DNA from: Lysinibacter cavernae
Lineage (GTDB): Bacteria; Actinomycetota; Actinomycetes; Actinomycetales; Microbacteriaceae
Reading direction: 5' to 3'
Assembly: GCF_011758565.1 (NCBI RefSeq)
Contig: NZ_JAAMOX010000001.1
Coordinates: 1,527,838 to 1,591,837, forward strand
Length of the DNA stretch: 64,000 nt
This document shows positions 33,501 through 41,487 of this stretch, piece after piece. Under the pieces are notes generated by a model. That model did not search any database, was not told where the DNA came from, and was given only the letters and a program-made list of their open reading frames with translations. Within the stretch, counting starts at the first letter, position 1. Each line of letters begins with the position of its first letter. Position numbers and translations under genes: made by a program.

Positions 33501-35391
33501 TTGACGTAGTCCCGCCTACCGGGCCGATAACAACCGGCGTGACGACGAGGCTTTTGACCTGGCCAGGTTCGGTCGAGGCCACGTTCCATGCCGCCGTCGA
33601 GCGGATCAGTGCGGAAGCGGTACGGATGTTTCCGCCACGATCGCTGACTCCGGTGCCGCCGTAGTTTGAGGTCTGGCGCGCGCGGTCATCCGAACCGTAT
33701 TGCCAGAACCAGGGAAGGGCGGTGTTTGCCGCGATGGCCATCGATGAGTCGGTGAGCGGGCGGGTGAGCGGGTTCACGAGTCCAAGGATGCTGTTGATCG
33801 GAAGCGCACCGTTGTATTTCACGAGTACAGCGCTGACCGATTTCATTCCGCCAGGCAGGGCAGCAGGGTTGCTCACCCAGCTGAGAGATCCTGGATCGAA
33901 GCTCTTACGCTCCGCGTCGTTTGCAAAGGAATGGTCGGTGTATTGCAGGGTGTAGTCACTCGTGGGTAGCGGAGTTCCAGAGGTGACATGGAATGCGTTC
34001 GTTGAACCATTCGCTGTGTTAAGCCAGGCCTGGGGCGTTCCGGAAAGTTCGAGCAGCTTTGGGTCCCAAGCGGTGACACCCCACACTCCCGTTGATGCTG
34101 CCCCTGCAGTCGGATCGTTGCGAACGCTGGTGAGCCCGATGAAGGACTGCCCAGGAACAATAAACTCGCGACCATTGGTGAAACCGTGGTCATCGCCGTA
34201 GAGGTACTTGCCTGGGCTGTACTGGGCACCGCTCACGCCAGCGTAGATCTCGGGCGTATCGGTGCGAAGTACCGATTGTCCGTAGCACGAAGTCTGAATG
34301 GACGAGGCTACCTCTCCGGTGCACGTTGTCGCAGGGTCATGCCCCGGAGCGTATCCGCTGCCGAAGTTCGAGGCTCCGCTGGAAGAAACGGGGTCAAAGC
34401 CTGTTATCTGTCCGGCAAGCACTGTGCGAACGTTTGCGGGGATGCTCGGGTCATACGGTGTCCAGATATAGACCTGCGACTCAGATACGGTCCGATAATT
34501 TGCGGCGTTTCCTGCGCCAAGACGAGGGCTCATGAAGTCAGTTTTTGTGCCGAGCATAGTGATAGTCACCGGAGTACCTGGGCCCCCTGGCTGGATAAAG
34601 CTCGTCGTGCCCGAGGAGTTGTTCACGATGGAAAGCACAACTGCGTTCGGGGGAACGCTGATTTGATAGCTATATCCGGCGGGACTCAACGCTTCGTAAC
34701 CCTTATAGTTTCCGGAAGCTGGAAGGGTCGCGCCGAGATACATGCTGAGCTGTTGACGAGCACCGTCAGCTCCGCCGTTCTGGAACGGCATTGTCATGGC
34801 CTGCACATAAAATGACAGTTCGGTCTGAGCGAGCGCAGAGACCGTGATACCGGGAGCCGTTGTACTGACAGAACCGCTTGTAAAGGTCGGAGCGACAACG
34901 CTCCCGTGCCCAGCACTCGATACCCACGCGCGCACCTTGAACGATTCGACGGAGGTGTCGGCCGTCCGGTTGCAGGTCCAGGTCCGGTTGGAGTTTGACA
35001 AGACTCCCCCGCCTGGCCCGTTACAGACGGTTGAGGCAGTAGACGTGGAGTCCCACTCCATTCCAACGGGGAGTGTCGAGGTGAACGTGACGTCGCCGAC
35101 CGTTGAGAACGAGGAGGCAAGCAGGTATTCCACTTGGTCGTTCGAACGCACGATGCCGTTGTTCGCGCCAGAGTCGTGACCAGGCGCGTCGTCTGCGTCG
35201 AAGCCTGCGGTGCCGTCAAAGCTAACGGAGACGCCAAGATCACTGACCGTTCCTGTCGAGGCGTTGGCCGCGGTAGCGCCGCCAAATGAGGAGGCGCCAA
35301 TAATTGCGATGCTCGCTACCGCTGCGGCGAGCGCCGTCAACCGAGGCCGGCGGCTGCCCCCAGCCACCGGCACCAAATTCGTGTGCTTCAC
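30523..35391 (-). CDS. Giant LAVTG-anchored surface protein (copy 1), 1622 aa
   Basis: A signal peptide (about 1-45, after a basic head) leads to a large N-terminal beta region (about 50-600) and DUF11-like and SdrD-B-like domains (about 600-1010; for example SGTAWRDLDYSNGF ... DGSFDFGVIAAGDYVASV). At least four cadherin/Ig-like tandem repeats follow (DSAGATATTAVTITVYAAP, DDFGQTADAEIVVTVQRAP, DNLGQQTEQAFTVTVYAAL, DGHGGESRATLTLTVIRPP). The wall-anchor signal LAVTG lies at about 1583-1587, then a hydrophobic stretch and AARRH tail. LAxTG is the class E sortase signal. I start at GTG 35391 behind AAGGGGAAG, dropping 14 residues of the open frame. It is co-transcribed with the sigma fusion and paralogous to the protein at 57974. 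Confidence 0.88.
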   Translation of the reverse strand: MKHTNLVPVAGGSRRPRLTALAAAVASIAIIGASSFGGATAANASTGTVSDLGVSVSFDGTAGFDADDAPGHDSGANNGIVRSNDQVEYLLASSFSTVGDVTFTSTLPVGMEWDSTSTASTVCNGPGGGVLSNSNRTWTCNRTADTSVESFKVRAWVSSAGHGSVVAPTFTSGSVSTTAPGITVSALAQTELSFYVQAMTMPFQNGGADGARQQLSMYLGATLPASGNYKGYEALSPAGYSYQISVPPNAVVLSIVNNSSGTTSFIQPGGPGTPVTITMLGTKTDFMSPRLGAGNAANYRTVSESQVYIWTPYDPSIPANVRTVLAGQITGFDPVSSSGASNFGSGYAPGHDPATTCTGEVASSIQTSCYGQSVLRTDTPEIYAGVSGAQYSPGKYLYGDDHGFTNGREFIVPGQSFIGLTSVRNDPTAGAASTGVWGVTAWDPKLLELSGTPQAWLNTANGSTNAFHVTSGTPLPTSDYTLQYTDHSFANDAERKSFDPGSLSWVSNPAALPGGMKSVSAVLVKYNGALPINSILGLVNPLTRPLTDSSMAIAANTALPWFWQYGSDDRARQTSNYGGTGVSDRGGNIRTASALIRSTAAWNVASTEPGQVKSLVVTPVVIGPVGGTTSTVSKNSRLTVTFDSTCGEPVWDVVTNLPGYKSHTPGNPGPDGIMCTADDGAPASIVFNLGDVEAPAGAVGPSVYQGHGTNLPTITIPVNVSVLTPSGSIHTATIVASSDSDFSTASFEGWSNIAGTALSQDRTEKAALTVQGVASFQGGKTANTREAGIVSPDEEFSYTINWANGTSDKVGVGTFVDLLPYNGDARGSNGLPAEGFTVIEAVTSTANEAVMGKVSVEYSVDDAEDIAAALLQTDNSDGHTGITWKSGEIPLNARALRFVTEKPIDSGFSGSATITVALKGLAIGGQLKNDFYGKTAAVDGDPNSIKRIVGAAEVTLASSAGSLSGTAWRDLDYSNGFTPEDVVWPKGSKTLTITSTNETYTTDIGDDGSFDFGVIAAGDYVASVKDAKGWTLVLPNPISFAIGQELDDVKILFQEKLTDLALKPDTGSTSAGASTVIDVKKNDSWYTASAPAPQTAASIQAGGEATYGTATITRDGSLTYVSSATWPAEFDGQDSYEDIVAYTVTDSAGATATTAVTITVYAAPVATNDAVTIGQSGSTAADALANDTGRKLVLGNTVLASGDLSVSVADGKVSVESTHEWADGEATYNDVVSYSVTDDFGQTADAEIVVTVQRAPVVTVDAAQTVATGESARFEPQLLNPGVIADDGVAVTKQPAGGTVAVAADGTVSFDHGSAQPGEYTFTVTYTDNLGQQTEQAFTVTVYAALAPVDDSKTVPWTAATTTDVLANDGGDGLTLTAASTTDETESSGLVEVVGDGIRFTPSANRQWAEGELNYIEIVKYTVTDGHGGESRATLTLTVIRPPVGKDVHFELTNDVDLLTFDPVGEASGTDVQEIDADAVVTQAAHGTASVTNGVLGYTPKPGYVGEDTFSVRIVDALGQTGEVTYTLTILAADVPEPKPTLPNTGGTEVPMNPTPGTAAPSEGGTAGATGSGHNGAPGNPALAVTGSDHSPIAAIAMLLLLGGCLVAAARRHNVPGGQRTL

Positions 35392-35438
35392 TAACTTCCC
35401 CTTAGTCGTTGACTTGCCGCGAGTGCGCAGCACTCAAA

Positions 35439-35496
35439 CGTCGATCAAGTCGTTGTTTCAGGGGTCGAGACAACGAAGCGCTGCCAAACCATACGC
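35439..35496 (-). promoter_or_regulatory. Conserved upstream block of giant surface gene (copy 1)
   Basis: On the minus strand the block reads GCGTATGGTTTGGC, then GTCTCGACCCCTGA, then CAACGACTTGATCGACG. The equivalent block at 62847-62903 keeps ATGGTTT-GC, GTCTC-A-CC-CTGA, CAACGA and GATCGA at nearly the same spacing. GGTTT plus (C/T)GTCTC spaced like -35/-10 elements suggests an ECF-type promoter, possibly recognised by the co-encoded sigma fusion. Confidence 0.55.
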
Positions 35497-35708
35497 GGGC
35501 CGCAAGAATTTTCGAAAAAAGTTGAAGCGCCGGCGCGACTGATGCCATTGAGAAGGGTGCCGCCCCCAAAGCGGATACCCAAACAGTCCCCAAATACGTA
35601 CCCAACGCTAACGGACAAAACCTCCAAATATAGATATTTACTCGCATTTGCGTCGCTCATCCGCTTTTACACGGTTCCCCCACAGGAACGCCTGATACGT
35701 TTGCCTTC

Positions 35709-35730
35709 TTGCTTCGTTAGGGCGAAGCAA
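35709..35730 (+). promoter_or_regulatory. Conserved 5'-leader hairpin (copy 1)
   Basis: Stem ttgcttcg/cgaagcaa (8 bp perfect) with loop ttaggg, about 30 nt before the start of the 35762 gene. The same loop and stem recur upstream of the 37384 gene. It is probably an mRNA 5' structure. Confidence 0.6.
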
Positions 35731-35761
35731 TATTCATAAGCACATCAATCTTGGGGATACA

Positions 35762-37252
35762 TTGAGCTTTCTATCTTTTCGCCGCGCCTTTGGCATGGCA
35801 TTTTCCATGCTTGTCATCGCGACTGGCATTTCAGCAGGCATGAGCACCGCAGCGATGGCCGAGGAGCCGGCAGCGACCGCAGACACATTCTTTACCAACG
35901 ACAAAGGCATCTCGCTTGACTCCGGCTATCTCGTATTTGCAACGCCGTACAGTAAGCCGGTCACCGAAACACTCACACTCACCGCAACGCAGGACCTCAC
36001 GTTGGAGTCAACGACCGAATACCCGACTCCAGGCGACCGGTTTCATATCACCAGAACGGGAGTGTGCCCAACGAGCTTTGGCACGGTCACAATGCGAACC
36101 GGGGATTCGTGCACATTGAATATTGATTTCACGCCGGAAATGGTCAGGTACTTCTACGGTGAGACCGATTTCACCATCACCGCAAACGGAGTAACCACAG
36201 ACTTCTCTGTCGGGTTCCAGGCACATGTCCAAACCGTCGTACTGACCGGGGACGCCACCTTTGGTTCGGTGCCCTTCGGCACAAGCGTGACGAGCCAGAT
36301 CGAATTCGCCAACATTACCGATTACGATTTTCACATTACCGATCTCTTGGTGAACATGAGCCCTAGTTACGGGCTCAGCATTCAAGCAACAACCTGCGGA
36401 ACCGTTATTGCGGCCCATGCAACCTGCACACTCGATCTTCAATTCCAGCCCGAACACACCTTCGATATCAACAGACAAGTGTTTGCAAGGGGAACAATAG
36501 AGGGAAAGAACGCAATCTCGAGTGCCATCGAAGTCTCAGCTAGGGGCGACGAAGGACCGGTCAGCTTGACAGCGACTCCGAGCGTAGACTTCGGCACACT
36601 CGAACCCGAATCGTCGGCAACAGACACCATCACCATCACCAACACTGGTGAGATCGCCCTCGGCCTCTTCACCGACTACAGCTGGTTCAACGACACCACG
36701 GGAAACTTCACCATTGAGGGCTCCCTCCCCGAGACGCTCGAGCCGGGTTCGGCGGTCGACGTTTCGGTGCGCTTCACCGCCCCAGCCGACAGCGAGGGCG
36801 AGCACCTCAGCAAACTCAACCTCGTCAGCTTCACGCCCAATTTCTCATATGCGGATGCCAGCGTTGCACTTCGCGCAAACGTAGCGTCCAAGGATTCACC
36901 GGTTACTCCAACCACTCCGGAGACACCATCCGAAACGCTCGACCCGCAGCAACCGGAGTTCCCTGTTGCTCCAGAACAACCGGTCATCCCGGCTCCACCT
37001 GTTGCGCCAGAGTCGATTCTCCCTGAAGAAGAAACTGTGATTGTTCCAGCTTCAACGAACAAGGGCAGCGACCCAGCAGATCACGCTGCACCTGGTGCCG
37101 TTCCATCAGCAGACTCCTCGGCCACACAACAGTTGGCATCAACCGGGGCCGAGAACAACCTCTTCCTCCTTGTTGGCCTCCTCGTAGTGGCTGGCTCACT
37201 TGCAATCAGAAAGGCAAAACGGGCCGCTCCGCACAACCAGTTGATTGACTGA
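35762..37252 (+). CDS. LASTG surface protein with choice-of-anchor-D-like domains (copy 1)
   Basis: A 496-aa protein with a signal peptide (to about residue 33), then repeated Ig-like domains of the HYDIN/choice-of-anchor-D type (VVLTGDATFGSVPFGTSVTSQIEFANIT; VSLTATPSVDFGTLEPESSATDTITITNTGE). A Pro-rich wall-spanning stretch (about 378-425) precedes LASTG at about 458-462, a TM helix and RKAKR tail. The start is TTG 35762 with GGGGA 6 nt upstream. The same leader layout is seen in its paralogue 37384, which supports the unusual start. Co-oriented paralogue 131 bp downstream. An adhesin or wall-coat role is inferred. Confidence 0.85.
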   Translation: MSFLSFRRAFGMAFSMLVIATGISAGMSTAAMAEEPAATADTFFTNDKGISLDSGYLVFATPYSKPVTETLTLTATQDLTLESTTEYPTPGDRFHITRTGVCPTSFGTVTMRTGDSCTLNIDFTPEMVRYFYGETDFTITANGVTTDFSVGFQAHVQTVVLTGDATFGSVPFGTSVTSQIEFANITDYDFHITDLLVNMSPSYGLSIQATTCGTVIAAHATCTLDLQFQPEHTFDINRQVFARGTIEGKNAISSAIEVSARGDEGPVSLTATPSVDFGTLEPESSATDTITITNTGEIALGLFTDYSWFNDTTGNFTIEGSLPETLEPGSAVDVSVRFTAPADSEGEHLSKLNLVSFTPNFSYADASVALRANVASKDSPVTPTTPETPSETLDPQQPEFPVAPEQPVIPAPPVAPESILPEEETVIVPASTNKGSDPADHAAPGAVPSADSSATQQLASTGAENNLFLLVGLLVVAGSLAIRKAKRAAPHNQLID

Positions 37253-37330
37253 GGCTCACGCTTCAGCGGGGAACAATACGTTTCCCCGGCACACGGTCGA
37301 TGCCCAGATTGGCGTGTTAAACTTGCACTC

Positions 37331-37352
37331 TTGTTTCGTTAGGGCGAAGCAA
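37331..37352 (+). promoter_or_regulatory. Conserved 5'-leader hairpin (copy 2)
   Basis: Stem ttgtttcg/cgaagcaa (one G-U pair) with the same ttaggg loop as the hairpin at 35709-35730. A TAAACT box lies just upstream, so the hairpin may sit at the very 5' end of the transcript. Confidence 0.6.
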
Positions 37353-37383
37353 ACATCTAAAGCGCATCAATCTTGGGGATCAT

Positions 37384-38877
37384 TTGAGCTTTCAATCTGT
37401 TTTGTCATTCCGTCGTGCCTTGCACACGGCACTCACAGCAATCATCGTGGCTGCCGGGCTGTCCTTCGGCGTCGGCGCTGCCGCTTCAGCGGAAGAACCA
37501 GCCGTTACCAGTGACACCTTTTTCACCAACGACCGGGGCCTCACCCTCCAAAGCGACTATCTCGAGATGTCGACGCCGTTTGGTGAGGCAACAACGCAGA
37601 CGATCACGCTCACGGCCACACAAGATCTGACGTTTCGTGCGGCGAGCGAGTACCCAACACCGGGTGATTCGTTCTATGTCACCCGTGCGGGCGTATGTCC
37701 TGGATACTTTGGCTCGGTGGCGATGAAAGCAGGCGATTCCTGCACACTCACAATCGTCTTTACTCCGTCGACAACCGCAAGTTACTACGGCGGCCCATCC
37801 TTCACCGCAACCGTCAACGGTGTCACCACCCCGATTGGCATACATCTGCACGGAAACGTCGAGACCGTGGTCATGGATGGCCCAATAAACTTTGGCACCG
37901 TCAGGCTTGGCGACAGCGAGACGCTCCAGTACACGCTCACCAATGTCGCCAGGTATGACTACACCGTGACCGAACTCTTCTCAGGGCTCGCGACGTACTA
38001 CGGATTCTCGATCGCGGGCACCTCCTGCGGCAGCGTTCTTCCTGCCGGAGCCACGTGCACAATCGACCTCGACTTCGCGCCAATCTATAATTTTGAAGCC
38101 TCAACCTACGTCTACTCGACCGGCACGATGGACGGTCAGCGGGCGTATTCCAACGGCATGTATACCAAGGGAACAGGATCAGAGGGCGTTGTGGGCCTGA
38201 CAGCCACACCAACCGTCGATTTTGGCGCCGTCGCAGAGGGCGAAACGGCGAACGGCGTGATGACGCTCACCAACACCGGCGAAGTCCGACTCACATTCAA
38301 CACGTACAACGGCTGGTTCTCCAACTACTCCGGCGCGTTCGCGTTGGTTGGGGAACTGCCAGCAGCGCTCGAACCGGGTGCTTCCGTTGATCTCCCCGTC
38401 GTCTTCTCAGCAGACGGAGCGGAGGTCGGCGAGCAGACCAGCGATTACAACGTGACGGGATACACGTCCGCCTATACCGCGGCCAATGCGCAGGTTTCGC
38501 TTCGGGCACTCGTCGAGGCTGGGTCGTCACCAGGCGACCCGGTTGACCCGGTTGACCCAACTGATCCCGGGGTCCCTGTTGACCCGACGGGACCGTTGGT
38601 TCCCACCGAACCGGTTGCCCCGACTCCCCCGCCCACGCCAGAGACCAAGCTGCCCGCCGTCGACGAGATCGTTGTGCCGGCAGTTACCCCCGGTGACGCA
38701 GCACAACAGACTCAACCAGCATCGGCCGCTTCGACGGCAGCTGCTGGGAGCCTCGCCGTCACGGGAACGCATGACTCGGTTGCGGGCCTGAGCGCCTTGC
38801 TCCTGGTCGCAGTTGGCGCCAGCGCGTTGTACTTCGGCAGGCGAAGCCGGCAGGCGAACAGCGCCCCAGCTCTCTAA
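37384..38877 (+). CDS. LAVTG surface protein with choice-of-anchor-D-like domains (copy 2)
   Basis: A 497-aa paralogue of the preceding protein. It shares the N-terminus (EEPAVTSDTFFTNDRGLTLQSDYLEM versus EEPAATADTFFTNDKGISLDSGYLVF) and the cysteine-bearing YPTPGDSFYVTRAGVCP segment. The Ig-like units end in VVGLTATPTVDFGAVAEGETANGVMTLTNTGE, then a Pro-rich linker of PVDPxDP repeats (about 380-425), LAVTG at about 457-461, a TM helix and a GRRSRQ tail. Start TTG 37384 behind GGGGA, as in copy 1. The pair arose by tandem duplication and is divergent enough to be old. Confidence 0.85.
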   Translation: MSFQSVLSFRRALHTALTAIIVAAGLSFGVGAAASAEEPAVTSDTFFTNDRGLTLQSDYLEMSTPFGEATTQTITLTATQDLTFRAASEYPTPGDSFYVTRAGVCPGYFGSVAMKAGDSCTLTIVFTPSTTASYYGGPSFTATVNGVTTPIGIHLHGNVETVVMDGPINFGTVRLGDSETLQYTLTNVARYDYTVTELFSGLATYYGFSIAGTSCGSVLPAGATCTIDLDFAPIYNFEASTYVYSTGTMDGQRAYSNGMYTKGTGSEGVVGLTATPTVDFGAVAEGETANGVMTLTNTGEVRLTFNTYNGWFSNYSGAFALVGELPAALEPGASVDLPVVFSADGAEVGEQTSDYNVTGYTSAYTAANAQVSLRALVEAGSSPGDPVDPVDPTDPGVPVDPTGPLVPTEPVAPTPPPTPETKLPAVDEIVVPAVTPGDAAQQTQPASAASTAAAGSLAVTGTHDSVAGLSALLLVAVGASALYFGRRSRQANSAPAL

Positions 38878-38985
38878 AGCACCCGGCGCGCGGCAACAAC
38901 CGATTCCAGGGCTGTTGCCGCGCTTCGCGTGAGGAGTCTCATCTAGGTTTGGCGGCACTTCGACCCTGGGACATGCCCGCGGGGA

Positions 38986-39017
<32 letters not shown>

Positions 39018-39035
39018 AATGTGCCATGCTGAAGT

Positions 39036-39629
39036 GTGAGCAATGCACCTGGTCCTGACGACTCCGAGAACGAACGTTTCGCCCGCGTTGGCCGCCGACT
39101 ATCGTGGCTGCGCCAGCTTCCGCTCGAACGCCCAACTGACCTCACCCGCGAGCGGGCGGCGAACCGTACTCGCGCATACCTGTATGGCAACATCCTTGTC
39201 CTCGCTGCGCTCGCGAGCCTGACCACACACGACGTCGAGTCTGGTCACGGTGCCATCCTCGTGATTGGCACAGGCGTCTCGACGCTTATCGCCCACCTGC
39301 TGGCAGACATTTTCAGCCACCGGATTCGCGGGCACGTTGATGACGGGAGTCGCCCTGGGCTTCGCGACGAGATTCGGGATGCGCTTCCCATCGCGTCATC
39401 GGCCTCGTTCCCCGCGTTCATGCTCGCGATCGGTTGGCTTGGCTGGGTAGCGCCGTTCCCCGTCCTGCTGGCATCGATGATTGTTATTCTGTTTCGTTTT
39501 CTCATGCTTGGCGGTATGGTCGGCTACCTCACTGGCGAACGAAGTTCGTGGAACTCGGTTTTGGCCGGCGTTGGGCTTGCCGTTGCGGGAGTCGCCGTCG
39601 TTGGCATCAAATTGCTGCTCACACACTAA
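39036..39629 (+). CDS. Integral membrane protein of unknown function, about 5 TM
   Basis: A 197-aa protein. Soluble basic N-terminus (about 1-45, RLSWLRQLPLERPTDLTRERAANRTR), then TM helices around 48-62, 75-90, 120-140, 142-162 and 172-192. It contains HLLADIFSHRIRGHVDD between TM2 and TM3. This motif and layout occur in small actinobacterial membrane proteins without known role; I do not assign a function. Start GTG 39036. A hairpin terminator follows at 39694. Confidence 0.65.
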   Translation: MSNAPGPDDSENERFARVGRRLSWLRQLPLERPTDLTRERAANRTRAYLYGNILVLAALASLTTHDVESGHGAILVIGTGVSTLIAHLLADIFSHRIRGHVDDGSRPGLRDEIRDALPIASSASFPAFMLAIGWLGWVAPFPVLLASMIVILFRFLMLGGMVGYLTGERSSWNSVLAGVGLAVAGVAVVGIKLLLTH

Positions 39630-39693
39630 AAACCGTTTGGACACCTAGTGCCCCCTAGGGATACCTAGGCGCACCACTCAGTCAAAAACCCCG

Positions 39694-39720
39694 GAAAATC
39701 GCGGATTTTCTTCTTGTTTT
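39694..39720 (+). terminator. Intrinsic terminator
   Basis: Stem gaaaatc/gattttc around gcg, then a pyrimidine-rich run ttcttgtttt. It ends the 39036 gene before the promoter (TATAGT near 39735) of the next surface protein. Confidence 0.6.
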
Positions 39721-39767
39721 ATTCGCGTCCACCCATATAGTGTTGTCGCTATTAGGGGGAACAACAC

Positions 39768-41228
39768 ATGTTCAAAAACGATGTACTGCGCCCATTTGGC
39801 GCGCCACGCAACATTCACTGGGGTCGCAAAACCGTGGCACTCGCCTTCGCAACGCTGCTGACAGGTGGAGCCACACTGCTCGGTGCCACAGCACCAGCTT
39901 CCGCCGATATACCGGCAACACCAAAAGCCGCGGTCTTTGAGGCGCCTGCCTGCGCCGGCACAACCGACTTCGATCCTGCGCAGTCTGGTGCCACGGTCAA
40001 CAACCTGCAAAGCGTATTTGGCAAGCGCCTCGATGCGTTTAACGAGGGCCGCGTCATCCCGCTGTACGACAGCTACGGAGGAACAAACGCGTCAGAGCCA
40101 GACAACGACGGCTTCATCCAATACGCCTACCCGCCGCTCTGCGGAACCCGATACGTCGCGAGCGCCGACGACGGCAGCGCCAGCAATGGGGCCGTATCCG
40201 AGTGGATGTACTGCACCGACCGCTCGTTTCACGCCTGTGGCGGCGTTGGCACAGACGGAGGCATCCTCGACGACGACAACCTTCCCGTCGATCCGATGCA
40301 AGAGCTGCCGGTGAATCCAAAACTCACTGCCGACCAGGAGCGCCTCATCAGCTACCTCGTGCAGCAGGGGCACTCCTACGCCGGCGTTGGCGACCAAAGC
40401 TGGGGCGGGGCCACTGAGGCTCGATCGGATGCCGGCACCAACGAACGCACCGCGCTGCAGACGCTCGTGTGGTGCATCAGCGATGCGCCAAAACCCGCAG
40501 AACAGGCAGCTGTTCCGCAAAACGGTTTCACGCAAACCTGTAATGCAGTAATGCCGCAGGCGGAACAAGCACGATTGCTCGCGCTCATCCCCGCCGTTGC
40601 CGAGGTTCATCTCGATTTTTCACAGGCCCAAACCACGTTTACCGTTGGCGAAGTTGCGCGAGTAAGCCTGACAACGAACGTATACAACCAGCCAATCGAG
40701 TTCGCCTCAAACACAGCGGGATCGATCGTTGCCTGCCAGGGGAGCAACGTGCAGGTAACTGGCACAACCATCACTGTTCCGGGAACCGATAGCGCCGTGG
40801 ATACGACCGTTGAGCTCTGCTACACGGCTACCGAGCCAGGCTCAGTCGAGCTCAGCGTTGAGGCGCAGCCAGCCTCGACCTCCCATGTGAGCTGGAACCA
40901 AAGCTCCAACGCTGGGGCGACGATTCCGTGCCAGGTATTTGCGGCCTACAACGAGGCGCGGTTCGAGTCGGTCTCCGACCGTGCCGCTGCGACGTTCATT
41001 GCGGCCGTCATTCCAACAACAACCCCGGCGACGCCGGCGCTTGAAACGCCAGCTGTTACAACGCCGGCGACGACCCCTGCGGGAAGCAACGCAACGACGC
41101 CAGCAACGGCCTCCGGCGCCATGCTCGCCTCGACGGGAGTAGAGACCAACGTTGGCCTCTGGGTTGCTGCTGCGGCGCTGCTTGGCGGTCTCATGCTCTT
41201 GCTCGTGCGCCGACGCTCGGAGGCCTAA
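39768..41228 (+). CDS. LASTG surface protein with thioester-domain-like region
   Basis: A 486-aa protein with a signal peptide (to about 47) and an N-terminal domain with MYCTDRS (Cys149) and RTALQTLVW (Gln231). This is the Cys/Gln arrangement of Gram-positive thioester adhesin domains (YC-x-D and TQxxIW), which form a covalent bond with host or matrix amines. A second beta domain (about 285-390) and a Thr/Ala/Pro linker (TTPATPALETPAVTTPATTP) precede LASTG at about 453-457, a TM helix and RRRSEA. ATG 39768 follows TTAGGGGGAAC. The thioester assignment rests on short motifs only. Confidence 0.8.
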   Translation: MFKNDVLRPFGAPRNIHWGRKTVALAFATLLTGGATLLGATAPASADIPATPKAAVFEAPACAGTTDFDPAQSGATVNNLQSVFGKRLDAFNEGRVIPLYDSYGGTNASEPDNDGFIQYAYPPLCGTRYVASADDGSASNGAVSEWMYCTDRSFHACGGVGTDGGILDDDNLPVDPMQELPVNPKLTADQERLISYLVQQGHSYAGVGDQSWGGATEARSDAGTNERTALQTLVWCISDAPKPAEQAAVPQNGFTQTCNAVMPQAEQARLLALIPAVAEVHLDFSQAQTTFTVGEVARVSLTTNVYNQPIEFASNTAGSIVACQGSNVQVTGTTITVPGTDSAVDTTVELCYTATEPGSVELSVEAQPASTSHVSWNQSSNAGATIPCQVFAAYNEARFESVSDRAAATFIAAVIPTTTPATPALETPAVTTPATTPAGSNATTPATASGAMLASTGVETNVGLWVAAAALLGGLMLLLVRRRSEA

Positions 41229-41238
41229 TCAGTTGGGG

Positions 41239-41294
41239 GTCGCGGCATGGTCGCGGCTGCCCGGTAGTCGCGGCATGGTCGCGGCTGCCCGGTA
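41239..41294. repeat. Two tandem 28-bp direct repeats
   Basis: The 28-bp unit beginning gtcgcggcatggtcgcggct occurs twice back to back, with GTCGCG starting a third copy. It lies just after the LASTG protein gene. Each unit contains GTCGCGGC twice. Confidence 0.8.
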
Positions 41295-41487
41295 GTCGCG
41301 CCTACCTGTTCGCGGCCCGGCGGCGGCCCTTATCCTAACGATTTCATGACATAATCCGGCCCGTCTCTCCCAGAATTGGCAACCAGGAAAACCCCTGGGA
41401 AACGACGCGAAAGACGAACGAGCGGTGTAACCTCAACAGCATCCACCTGCCAACAGCCATCAACCGCACTAATCGGTAAGGACCACC

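Larger units (their letters stand above)
35392..35761. promoter_or_regulatory. Divergent promoter region between giant and LASTG surface genes
   Basis: 370 bp, non-coding. The minus-strand side contains a block at 35439-35496 that is conserved upstream of the second giant gene. The plus-strand side contains the 5' hairpin at 35709-35730 and the ribosome site of the 35762 gene. Confidence 0.6.
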
